Source: Cellulomonas shaoxiangyii (GTDB lineage: Bacteria > Actinomycetota > Actinomycetes > Actinomycetales > Cellulomonadaceae). From it: a DNA stretch of 64,000 nt. The stretch covers positions 3,038,001 through 3,102,000 of the forward strand of contig NZ_CP039291.1 in the NCBI RefSeq assembly GCF_004798685.1, read 5' to 3'. The translations under genes and the position numbers were made by a program. Positions 52,921-60,326 of this stretch are shown here, in pieces. Position 1 is the first letter of the stretch. Every line of letters starts with the position of its first letter. The notes beneath the pieces are model-generated. The model was not told the DNA's origin, did no database searches, and saw only the letters and a program-made list of their open reading frames with translations.

Positions 52921-54162
52921 TCACCCTTCCAGCACCAGGCAGTGCACGACCTGGCCGGGCCGCACGGCGGCGTCCGTCTCCCCCACCACGGCGAGGGCGT
53001 TCGCGTGCGCGAGGGCCGTCGTCGACGGGGCCGCCGGGTCGCCGAGCGGCGTCACCCGGTACCCCTCGTCGGGCGAGCCGAGGACCGTGGCGGGGACGAA
53101 CTGCCGCAGCCCGGGCGGCGACGCCCAGCCCTGCGTCGCGGCGGCCGCCACGGACGGGCGGAACAGCTCGGTGTGCCCGGCCATGGCCCGCAGCGCGGGC
53201 CGCACGAACACCTCGAACGACACCTGCGCCGCCACCGGGTGCCCCTGCAGCGCGAACACGGGCACGCCCTGGTCCTCGTCGCGCCCGCCGACGCCGCGCC
53301 CGACCGTCCCGAACCCGTGCCGCATCCCCGGCGTCATGGCGACCTGGTCGAGGCGGACGGTGCCGAGCGGGGCGAGGACGTCCTTGACGGTGTCGTGCAC
53401 CAGCTCCGACAGCCCGCCGGTGAGCACGACGAGGTCCGCGCGCACCAGCTGGTCCTCCAGCGCCTCGCGCAGCGTGGCGCGCTCGTCGGGCACGACGCCC
53501 ACGCGCACCGCCGCGGCACCGGCATCGAGCACGGCGGCCTCCAGCGCGTGCCCGTCGGCCTCGAACACCGTGCCGGGCCGCACGGCCGTCGTCGGCTCCA
53601 CGAGCTCGTCCCCGACCGACAGCAGCACGACGCGGGGCGTCGGGTGCACGGGCAGGCGCCCGCGGCCCATGGCCGCCGCGAGCGCGATCTGCCGGGCGCC
53701 GAGCCGCGTGCCGGCAGGCAGGACGACGTCACCCGCGTGCACGTCCGCACCCGCGTGGCGCACGTGCTGGCCCGGCCGCGCCGGGCGCTGCAGCGCGACG
53801 CGGGCGGTGCCGCGGTCCGTCTCCTCGATCGGCACGACCGCGTCCGCGCCGATCGGCAGCGGTCCGCCGGACGCCACCCGCACCGCGGTGCCCGCGACGT
53901 GCCGCAGCCCCGCCGGCGAGCCGGCGTGCACGTCGTGCGCCACGGGCAGGTCCGGGACGCGACCGCCGGCGCCGTGCTCGGTGTCGCGCGCCGCGACCGC
54001 GTAGCCGTCACGCGCCGCCACGGGCACCGCCGGCACGTCGATGGGCGCCGCGACGTCGGCCGCGAGGATGCAGCCCGACGCGTCGTGCAGCAGCACGTCC
54101 AGCGGCGTCACCGGACCCACTGCCGCGAGGACGGCCGCGAGGTGGTCCTGCACCGATCTCAT
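52921..54162 (-). CDS. moeA: molybdopterin molybdenumtransferase (MoeA/Glp)
   Basis: A 413-residue molybdenum-insertion enzyme. VPAARDGYAVA carries the catalytic aspartate, SGGPLPIGADAVVPIEE and DVVLPAGTRLG follow in order, and VVLLSVGDELVEP starts the MoaB-like domain. Two motifs differ from the usual sequence: LTGGLSELVHDTVKDVL where TGGVSxGDYD is expected, and LQGHPVAAQVSFEVFV where PGNPVS is expected. The fold is intact, so activity may be altered rather than lost. The ATG carries a leaderless -10 and the gene lies divergent to the 5-FCL gene. Confidence 0.92.
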   Translation of the reverse strand: MRSVQDHLAAVLAAVGPVTPLDVLLHDASGCILAADVAAPIDVPAVPVAARDGYAVAARDTEHGAGGRVPDLPVAHDVHAGSPAGLRHVAGTAVRVASGGPLPIGADAVVPIEETDRGTARVALQRPARPGQHVRHAGADVHAGDVVLPAGTRLGARQIALAAAMGRGRLPVHPTPRVVLLSVGDELVEPTTAVRPGTVFEADGHALEAAVLDAGAAAVRVGVVPDERATLREALEDQLVRADLVVLTGGLSELVHDTVKDVLAPLGTVRLDQVAMTPGMRHGFGTVGRGVGGRDEDQGVPVFALQGHPVAAQVSFEVFVRPALRAMAGHTELFRPSVAAAATQGWASPPGLRQFVPATVLGSPDEGYRVTPLGDPAAPSTTALAHANALAVVGETDAAVRPGQVVHCLVLEG

Positions 54163-54168
54163 GCGGGC

Positions 54169-54174
54169 ATTCTG
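54169..54174 (-). promoter_or_regulatory. leaderless -10 of moeA
   Basis: CAGAAT on the minus strand with 6 nt to the ATG. Confidence 0.55.
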
Positions 54175-54287
54175 CCCGCTGGTCGCAGTGCCGCAGTCCG
54201 GCGCGGCGACCTGCGCCCGAGCCGGTGCCGCTGTCACCCCGATGCCGACCGCACCGCCGTCCGGCCCCGCCGGGGCGCGCACTGCGC

Positions 54288-54293
54288 CACACT
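54288..54293 (+). promoter_or_regulatory. leaderless -10 of the 5-FCL gene
   Basis: CACACT followed by 6 nt and the ATG at 54300. Confidence 0.5.
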
Positions 54294-54299
54294 GGACCC

Positions 54300-54995
54300 A
54301 TGAGCACCGTCGCCCAGCCGTCCTGGCACACCCCTGCCGGCGGCGGTGGCGACGGTCGAGGGCGACGTGGGGCCGAGGACCGCGGGTCCGCGCGCCGCCC
54401 GTCCGCGGCGGAGGCGAAGCACGAGCTGCGCCGGCGGGTACGCACCCAGCGCGGTCACCGCTCCCCCCGGCTGCGCGACCAGGTCGCGGAACGCCTCGCC
54501 GCCGTGGTGCTGACGATCCCGGAGGTCGCGCACGCCAGCTGCGTCAGCGTGTACGCGTCACGGCCGGGCGAGCCGGGGACCGGTCCGGTCATCGAGGCGC
54601 TCGCCGGGCGGGGCGTCCGCCTGCTGCTGCCCGTGCTGGGGACCGGCCTGCAGCGGGACTGGGCGGAGTACGACGGCGCGCACGACCTGCGCGAGCGTGC
54701 GCCCGGTCGGCCGCCCGAGCCCGGCACGCCGCCGCTGGGCGCCGACGCCGTGCGCGACGCGGACGTGGTGCTCGTGCCGGCGCTCGCGGTCGACGCCGCC
54801 GGCACGCGCCTGGGCCAGGGCGGCGGCTGGTACGACCGGGTGCTGGCGCACGTGCGGCCGGGCGTCCCCGTCGTCGCGCTCGTGCACGCCGACGAGGTGC
54901 TCGGCGTCCCCCTCCCGCGCGAGCCGCACGACCGGCCCGTCTCGGCCGTCGCGACCCCCGAGCGCTGGTGGCGCGTGGGGGCGGCGGACGGCTGA
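54300..54995 (+). CDS. 5-formyltetrahydrofolate cyclo-ligase
   Basis: A 231-residue enzyme that returns 5-formyl-THF to the active folate pool using ATP. The N-terminal 40 residues are a Gly/Arg-rich extension not found in shorter homologues. AAEAKHELRRRVRTQR starts the domain, VRLLLPVLG follows, and LGQGGGWYDRVLA is the ATP-binding signature GxGGGxYDR. The 137-nt divergent gap to moeA holds only the two leaderless promoters. Confidence 0.92.
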   Translation: MSTVAQPSWHTPAGGGGDGRGRRGAEDRGSARRPSAAEAKHELRRRVRTQRGHRSPRLRDQVAERLAAVVLTIPEVAHASCVSVYASRPGEPGTGPVIEALAGRGVRLLLPVLGTGLQRDWAEYDGAHDLRERAPGRPPEPGTPPLGADAVRDADVVLVPALAVDAAGTRLGQGGGWYDRVLAHVRPGVPVVALVHADEVLGVPLPREPHDRPVSAVATPERWWRVGAADG

Positions 54996-55025
54996 CCCGG
55001 CGCCGCGGCCCGGACGGGCCGCGGC

Positions 55026-57608
55026 TCAGTCCTGCCCGGGGACCAGCGTCTGCCGGTCGACCGCGTCCGCCTCGACCGCCGCGTCGGAGAACGGCCACGC
55101 GAACTGCTCGCCGCGCGCCCATGCCGGGAGCTGGTCGTCGTAGTGCGGGCTGGCGGGGTGCCCCGACGTGCCGGTCAGGTTGACCCACGTCGAGGAGTCG
55201 AGGTCGCCCAGGTCGACGACCATGCGCATCGACGGTGCGCTCGTGACCGCGAAGGAGCCGGACGCCGCGTCCCACCCGGTCGCGTCGACGACCGACGAGC
55301 CGCCGCCCACGCGCTGCGCCGGCGGGTTGACGAAGGAGCGCACGACCCCGGGGATGCCCTCCCCGCCGAGCACGGGGTGCTCGGGCGCGGCGACGTGCAG
55401 CTTCCCCCACGCCCAGTCCTCCGTGCGGCTGCCGAGGGTCGCGGTGAGCGAGTACCGCGCATCGGTCAGCGCCCGCGACAGGATCTCGTCGCGTCCCTCG
55501 ACGAGGCCGGGCGTCGAGCGGTCGTCCCACCACGGCGACGTGGGCTCCGCCAGGATCGTGCGGACCACCTCGAGCCAGCGGGAGTCGCCGGACGCCGCGT
55601 GCCCGTCCGGCAGGTCGTCGGCGAACGTCAGCTCCAGCAGGTCCGCCCACACCGCCGCGAGGTACGCGGCGGCCGCGGAGTCGGCCGACGCCACGCGGTC
55701 CCACCGGCGCAGCAGGTCCTGACCCTCGGCGACGAACGGCTCCTCCAGGTCGACCTCGAGGAGCGCCGGCACGAGCACGTCCGCGTACGGGTTGTGCTGG
55801 TCGGTCTGCAGGTCGGCCATGCCGGCCGCGTCGAGGGGGCGCCCGGCGGCGATCTCCGCCGTGAGCAGGTCGCGGATCCGCTGCGCGCGGTACCCGTAGT
55901 CGGTGTCCTCCGCGAGGAACGGCCCGAGCCCGGCAGGCGTGACCGCCTGGTTCGCGGCGACGACGAAGCCCTCCGCCGGGTCGACGACGCGCGGCATCTC
56001 CGCGGGGTCGACGTACCCCTGCCAGTCGTAGCGGGAGTCCCAGCCCGGCCGCGGCCACGTGCCGTCGGACGGCACGGGCGAGGCCGGCACGCTCGCGCGC
56101 ACGGGGATGCGGCCGGGCGCCTGGTAGCCGATGTGGCCGTCCGTCGTGGCGAACACGATGTTCTGGGACGGGACGTCCAGCAGGGCGGCCGCGGCCGCGA
56201 CGTCGTCGGCGTCCTGCGCGGTCATCATCGCCAGGACCGCCTCCGCGGTCCGGCCCGGCTGCAGCGCGGTCCACGAGAGGGCGACCTCGAACCGCCGGCC
56301 CGGCGCACCCTCGGGCACGGGGACGCGGGAGACGCCGTCGACGTCGAGCACCTCGGACACGAGCGGCCCGTGCCGCGTGGCGCGGACGACCAGCTCGACG
56401 TCCTCGCCGCCGGCGACCCGGATGGTCTCGGTGCGCACCTCCAGCGGCTCGCGGCGCCCGTCCACCACGACCTCGCCGTCCACGACGCGCTCGAGGAAGA
56501 AGTCGGTCACGTCGGCGCCGAGGTTCGTCAGCCCCCACGCGAGGTCCGCGTTGTGCCCGATCACGACGCCCGGCAGGCCCGCCAGCGCGAAGCCGGACAC
56601 GTCGAACGGGCACGCGTCGTCGACCTGCGCGCACCGCAGGCCCACCTGCGACCAGATGCCCGGCGCGGAGATCGACAGGTGCGGGTCGTTGGCCAGCAGC
56701 GGCGCGCCGGACGCGGTGTGCTCACCCGCGACGACCCACGAGTTCGAGCCGACGCCGTCGCCCTCCCCCACGAGGTGCGGCACGGCCGCGAGCGCACGGT
56801 CGGCGGCCGCGAGCGCCTCCTGCAGGTCCGCCTCGCCGAGCACCTCGGTGAGGTCGACGTCGGCCGCGACGGTCTGCGCCGCCTGCTGCGCGACCGACGC
56901 GGCGTCGAGGATCGGCAGGTTGCGGTCCTGCGGGTACGCCGGGAACAGCTGCTCCACCCGCGCCACGTCGGGCACCGACTGGTACGTCAGCGCGCGGGCG
57001 AGCTCGTCGTCGTAGTTCGCCCGCAGGTCCCACGCCATCGCCTTGAGCCACGCGAGGGAGTCGACCGGGTCCCACCGCTCGGGGCGCTCGACGGGCACGC
57101 GCTGGCCCAGGACCGTGTACTCCATCGCGATCGCGGCCGTGTCCCGCCCGTCGAGGTAGGCGTTGACCCCGGCCGCGTACGCCTCGAGGTAGCGGCGGGC
57201 GTCGGCCGGCAGCAGCTCCCACTCCTGCTCCGCGACGCGCCGCCAGCCCATCGTGCGGATCACCATGTCCGCCGCCAGCGCCTCCTCGTTCTCGCCGACC
57301 AGCTCCGACAGCCGCCCGGCCGTGACGTGCCGGCGGTAGTCCATCTCGAAGAAGCGGTCCTGCGCGGACACGTACCCCTGCCCGGCGAACAGGTCCTCGG
57401 CCGTCCGCGCGACGATCGTCGGCACGCCGCGCGCGTCCCGCGAGACCCGCACCTCCTCGCCGAGGCCGGGGACTGTCTCCTCGCCCGACCCCTCGGGAAG
57501 CGGGCGGCGGAGCACCACGGCCGCGAGGAGCGTCGTGGCGAGCAGCGCCGCGACGACGACGGAGGCGACGACGACGAGCGCAGTGCGCAGACGAGAGCGG
57601 CGGGGCAC
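55026..57608 (-). CDS. penicillin acylase family protein (Ntn hydrolase)
   Basis: An 860-residue secreted or anchored amidase. A hydrophobic segment at residues 10-33 exports or anchors it. The alpha chain starts VRVSRDARGVPTIVARTAEDL; the beta chain would begin at the processing site G287-S288, with S288 of SNSWVVAGEHTASG as the N-terminal nucleophile. Downstream, LLANDPHLSISAPG and GFALAGLPGVVIGHNADLAWGLTN are the conserved active-site regions. Relatives cleave beta-lactams or acyl-homoserine lactones; the substrate here is unknown. The GTG start has a leaderless -10. Nothing in the neighbourhood points to antibiotic metabolism. Confidence 0.93.
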   Translation of the reverse strand: MPRRSRLRTALVVVASVVVAALLATTLLAAVVLRRPLPEGSGEETVPGLGEEVRVSRDARGVPTIVARTAEDLFAGQGYVSAQDRFFEMDYRRHVTAGRLSELVGENEEALAADMVIRTMGWRRVAEQEWELLPADARRYLEAYAAGVNAYLDGRDTAAIAMEYTVLGQRVPVERPERWDPVDSLAWLKAMAWDLRANYDDELARALTYQSVPDVARVEQLFPAYPQDRNLPILDAASVAQQAAQTVAADVDLTEVLGEADLQEALAAADRALAAVPHLVGEGDGVGSNSWVVAGEHTASGAPLLANDPHLSISAPGIWSQVGLRCAQVDDACPFDVSGFALAGLPGVVIGHNADLAWGLTNLGADVTDFFLERVVDGEVVVDGRREPLEVRTETIRVAGGEDVELVVRATRHGPLVSEVLDVDGVSRVPVPEGAPGRRFEVALSWTALQPGRTAEAVLAMMTAQDADDVAAAAALLDVPSQNIVFATTDGHIGYQAPGRIPVRASVPASPVPSDGTWPRPGWDSRYDWQGYVDPAEMPRVVDPAEGFVVAANQAVTPAGLGPFLAEDTDYGYRAQRIRDLLTAEIAAGRPLDAAGMADLQTDQHNPYADVLVPALLEVDLEEPFVAEGQDLLRRWDRVASADSAAAAYLAAVWADLLELTFADDLPDGHAASGDSRWLEVVRTILAEPTSPWWDDRSTPGLVEGRDEILSRALTDARYSLTATLGSRTEDWAWGKLHVAAPEHPVLGGEGIPGVVRSFVNPPAQRVGGGSSVVDATGWDAASGSFAVTSAPSMRMVVDLGDLDSSTWVNLTGTSGHPASPHYDDQLPAWARGEQFAWPFSDAAVEADAVDRQTLVPGQD

Positions 57609-57614
57609 GGTCGA

Positions 57615-57620
57615 AGGCTA
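57615..57620 (-). promoter_or_regulatory. leaderless -10 of the penicillin-acylase-like gene
   Basis: TAGCCT on the minus strand, 6 nt before the GTG start. Confidence 0.6.
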
Positions 57621-57655
57621 GTACCCACCCCCCGCGCTTGACGCCGTGAGTAGTG

Positions 57656-57682
57656 TTGGCACTCGGACCTCGAGAGTGCCAG
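57656..57682 (+). promoter_or_regulatory. CIRCE operator (HrcA binding site)
   Basis: TTGGCACTC-N9-GAGTGCCAG matches 15 of 18 positions of the CIRCE consensus TTAGCACTC-N9-GAGTGCTAA, with the two central A/T to G/C changes pairing with each other. HrcA represses heat-shock genes through this element. A TTGACG (57638-57643) just upstream may be the -35. It lies 193 nt before the FmdB-type gene. Confidence 0.85.
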
Positions 57683-57875
57683 CTTTCACGGGTGCCGCGT
57701 CGCGGGTGCGGTTCCCACGGGTGCCGCGGCTCGTGCGCCGCCCGGACGCCCAGCCCTCGCCGTGCACGCGGGACGTACCGCGCACACGTACCCGTGCCGG
57801 CTCCGCCGCCGCACCGGGGTCCTCACGTCCCCGCCGGGCGCACGCCCGGCACACGAGTTCCACGGGAGTCGGCCA

Positions 57876-58319
57876 GTGCCCACCTATTCCTACCGGTGCA
57901 CCGCGTGCGAGCACGCCTTCGAGGTCCAGCAGTCCTTCACCGACGACGCCCTGAGCGTCTGCCCCGAGTGCGAGGGGCGTCTGCGCAAGGTGTTCTCGTC
58001 CGTCGGGGTCGTCTTCAAGGGCTCCGGTTTCTACCGGACGGACGCGCGCGCGGGCGGGTCGTCGACGAGCGCGTCGGCGCCCGCCGCGGCGGGGTCGGCG
58101 TCGGGCGGGTCGTCGTCGGGCGGGTCGTCGTCGGGCGGGTCGTCATCGGGCGGGTCGTCATCGGGCGGGTCGTCCTCGGGCGGGTCGTCCTCGGGCGGAT
58201 CCTCGTCCGGCGGATCCTCGGGCAGCTCCTCCTCGGGCAGCTCCTCGTCCGGCAGCTCCTCGTCCGGCGGTTCCTCGTCCGGCAGCGCTGCCACGACGAC
58301 GAAGGTTGCCTCCTCCTGA
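57876..58319 (+). CDS. FmdB-family zinc ribbon protein with SG-rich repeat tail
   Basis: A 147-residue protein. The first 45 residues form a zinc ribbon with four cysteines: YRCTACEHAFEV, then SVCPECEGRLRKVFSS. The tail, from about residue 65, is a string of SGGSS and GSSSS pentapeptides, intrinsically disordered. The mycobacterial relative Rv0991c (Ruc) is a redox-controlled chaperone in the HrcA regulon, with zinc-binding cysteines and a disordered tail; a similar role is likely here and supported by the CIRCE element upstream. The GTG start has GGGAG 8 nt upstream. The gene leads a plus-strand row ending with mscL. Confidence 0.88.
   Translation: MPTYSYRCTACEHAFEVQQSFTDDALSVCPECEGRLRKVFSSVGVVFKGSGFYRTDARAGGSSTSASAPAAAGSASGGSSSGGSSSGGSSSGGSSSGGSSSGGSSSGGSSSGGSSGSSSSGSSSSGSSSSGGSSSGSAATTTKVASS
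58101..58280 (+). repeat. 15-nt tandem repeat coding SGGSS/GSSSS units
   Basis: Eight near-identical 15-nt units starting TCGGGCGGGTCGTCG (58101-58220) are followed by four units of the type GGCAGCTCCTCGTCC (58221-58280). All keep the reading frame, so copy number can vary without a frameshift. Confidence 0.9.
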
Positions 58320-58420
58320 CCGCGGGGGCGTTCCCGCCCTGACCCGACCACAGCCGCGCGGCGACACGCGCCCGTCCACCGCTGGTGGCACGCGCCCGAC
58401 CGGCGGCGACCGACGGGGCC

Positions 58421-58426
58421 TAGCGT
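58421..58426 (+). promoter_or_regulatory. leaderless -10 of the SAF-domain gene
   Basis: TAGCGT with 7 nt to the GTG start at 58434. Confidence 0.55.
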
Positions 58427-58433
58427 CCCGGGC

Positions 58434-59135
58434 GTGCTGCCCCTCAACGCCACGCGCCCGGACGACCTGTCGCCCGCCCTGCCTCCTCCGCTGCCGCGGG
58501 TGCGGGCACCCGCGGCCGTACGCCTGCGGGGTGCGCTGTGGCGGTGGCGCGTCGTCGTCGCCGCGGTGTGCCTGGGCGCGGCCGCCGCCGCGACCGTCCA
58601 GGCGCTGAGGCCGCCGCCGCCCCGCACGGTCCCGGTGCTCGTGCTCGCCGCCGACGCGACCGCCGGGACCCCGCTCACCACCTCCGACGTCACGGTCGCG
58701 CGGGTGCCGCCCGACGCGGTGCCGGCGGGCGCGCTGACCGCACCGGACGACGCGGTGGGCGCCGCACCGGTGGTCGACCTGCCGGCGCGCCAGCCGCTCA
58801 CGCCCACGCTCCTCGGGGGCGGCACCCCGACCGGCCCGGCGGGCACGGTGGTGGCCGCCGTGCGCCTCGACGACCCCGCGGTCGCGGCGCTCCTCGCCCC
58901 CGGCGCGCACGTCGACCTCGTCGCCGCCCGTCCCGAGGGCGGCCCGGGCGAGACCGTCGCCCGGCGCGCGCTCGTCCTCCCCGCCCCGCCGTCCGACGGT
59001 GCGGGCGGCGGGCTGCTCGGCGGTGCGAGCGGCGCGCCGGACGTCCCGGTCCTCGTGGCGGTCGCACCGGACGAGGCCGTCCGCCTGGCCGAGGCGTCCG
59101 CCTCCGCTCGGCTCGTCGCGGTCGTCGTGCCATGA
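58434..59135 (+). CDS. SAF-domain protein (CpaB/RcpC-like)
   Basis: A 233-residue membrane-anchored protein. A hydrophobic segment at residues 39-54 is followed by a SAF domain: VPVLVLAADATAGTPLTTSDVTVARVP, then LPARQPLTPTLL. In pili systems SAF proteins of this type guide the secretin, but no pilus genes are near. The C-terminal half is Gly/Ala/Val-rich. It lies 114 nt after the FmdB-type gene and 39 nt before mscL; which of these belong to one transcript is unclear because it has its own -10. Confidence 0.8.
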   Translation: MLPLNATRPDDLSPALPPPLPRVRAPAAVRLRGALWRWRVVVAAVCLGAAAAATVQALRPPPPRTVPVLVLAADATAGTPLTTSDVTVARVPPDAVPAGALTAPDDAVGAAPVVDLPARQPLTPTLLGGGTPTGPAGTVVAAVRLDDPAVAALLAPGAHVDLVAARPEGGPGETVARRALVLPAPPSDGAGGGLLGGASGAPDVPVLVAVAPDEAVRLAEASASARLVAVVVP

Positions 59136-59174
59136 TCGACGGACGACGCATGCCCGGAGCAGGGGGAGCACGCC

Positions 59175-59795
59175 ATGAGCGAGAACGCGCGGGACCGTCG
59201 ACGCGGAGCGGGCGACCGCCTTCGTACCGTCGGCAGCAGCGAGCGCCTGAAGGGCATGAGCAAGGTCCTCCAGGGCTTCAAGGACTTCGTGTCCCGCGGC
59301 AACGCGGTCGAGCTCGCCGTCGGCGTCGTCATCGGCGCCGCGTTCACGGCGATCGTCGGTGCCATCCAGGACGGGCTGCTCAGCCCGCTCATCGGGTGGA
59401 TCTTCGGCCAGCCGAACCTCGAGCAGCTCTGGAACGTCGGGCCGTACTCGTGGCAGGAGGGCGCCGACCCGGTGCGGCTCGGCCTCATCCTGAACGCGCT
59501 GCTGCAGTTCCTGCTCACCGCCGCGGGGATCTACTTCCTCATCGTCCTGCCCCTCAACGCGCTGGCCGCGCGCCGCAAGCGCGGCCAGGAGGAGGAGCCG
59601 CAGGCACCGAGCGAGGACGTCCTCCTGCTGCAGGAGATCCGCGACCTGCTCGCCGCGCAGGCATCACCCGCCGTGCGGAACGACGCGGCGCCCGGGGGCG
59701 GCACGCCGGACGGTCCCACCCCCGGCACCGCGGCCGGTGCACCCCCGGCAGGCGGCGCGCCGCCGAGCATCCCCCCGGGCCCCGGCCCCGCCTGA
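59175..59795 (+). CDS. mscL: large-conductance mechanosensitive channel
   Basis: A 206-residue channel, longer than the usual ~135-150 residues because of a 27-residue basic N-terminal extension and a Pro/Gly-rich C-terminal tail of about 45 residues. The core is typical: KVLQGFKDFVSRGNAVELAV into the first membrane helix, GAAFTAIVGAIQDGLLSPLI, then the second helix LLQFLLTAAGIYFLIVLPLNAL and a C-terminal coiled bundle (SEDVLLLQEIRDLLAAQ). It opens under osmotic downshock. The ATG at 59175 has GGGGAG 7 nt upstream; an in-frame ATG at 59256 would give the short form. Confidence 0.93.
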   Translation: MSENARDRRRGAGDRLRTVGSSERLKGMSKVLQGFKDFVSRGNAVELAVGVVIGAAFTAIVGAIQDGLLSPLIGWIFGQPNLEQLWNVGPYSWQEGADPVRLGLILNALLQFLLTAAGIYFLIVLPLNALAARRKRGQEEEPQAPSEDVLLLQEIRDLLAAQASPAVRNDAAPGGGTPDGPTPGTAAGAPPAGGAPPSIPPGPGPA

Positions 59796-59841
59796 CGGGG
59801 GCCGCGTCGGCCGCGGCGCGTCACCCGTCACCAGCCCTTGG

Positions 59842-59903
59842 GCACCGGTCCGCCACGCGCCCGCCGGTCCGCCGCGCGCCGCACCGGTCCGCCACGCGCC
59901 CGC
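59842..59903. repeat. ~20-nt tandem repeat between mscL and the hypothetical gene
   Basis: CACCGGTCCGCCACGCGCCC followed by GC occurs perfectly at 59843-59864 and 59882-59903 with a degenerate copy between. It sits in the 122-nt gap between convergent genes. Confidence 0.75.
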
Positions 59904-59917
59904 AGGTGCGCCCCGCC

Positions 59918-60286
59918 TCACCAGTGCGGCGGGCGCTCCCGGCGCAGCCGGTCCTCGTTCGACGACGGCTCCTCGCACCCCCAGCCGTGGTCCGTGTCGT
60001 CGGCGGAGCGGGTCGCGCTCCACGGGTCGGGCGCGCCGGCCGGGCTCGTCGGCCCGGCGTCACGGGTCGCGCCCGCCCTGGTCTCGTCCGCTCCGGAAGA
60101 GGCGCCGGCTGCGCCGGCACGCGGCCGTGACGCGGGCTCGTGGTGTGCCACCGGAGTCGCGCCAGGTGCCGCGGGCAGGGTCGAGCGGAGCACCGACTCG
60201 TCGGTGCCGACCGTGCCGGGTGGGCGTACGGCGCGCCGGGGCGTGCGTCGCCGCGGCGCAGGGGTGGGTCCGGTGCCCGTGGTCAT
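59918..60286 (-). CDS. hypothetical protein with conserved C-terminal WGCEEPSSNEDRLRRERPPHW-type end
   Basis: A 122-residue hydrophilic protein of unknown function, mostly Pro/Ala/Arg/Thr-rich and probably unstructured. Only the end looks conserved: DHGWGCEEPSSNEDRLRR followed by ERPPHW, a terminal motif I recall from small actinobacterial proteins of unknown role. The start ATG 60286 has a weak GGGG site; the gene lies 40 nt after the helicase-like gene on the same strand and is probably cotranscribed. A role linked to the helicase-like protein is inference. Confidence 0.65.
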   Translation of the reverse strand: MTTGTGPTPAPRRRTPRRAVRPPGTVGTDESVLRSTLPAAPGATPVAHHEPASRPRAGAAGASSGADETRAGATRDAGPTSPAGAPDPWSATRSADDTDHGWGCEEPSSNEDRLRRERPPHW

Positions 60287-60326
60287 CCCCCGATGGTCGC
60301 GCGGACCGGCCCCCTGGGGCGAACCG

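Noticed and set aside
58101..58280. CRISPR-like array
   Set aside because: The units are contiguous without spacers and lie in frame inside a protein-coding gene.
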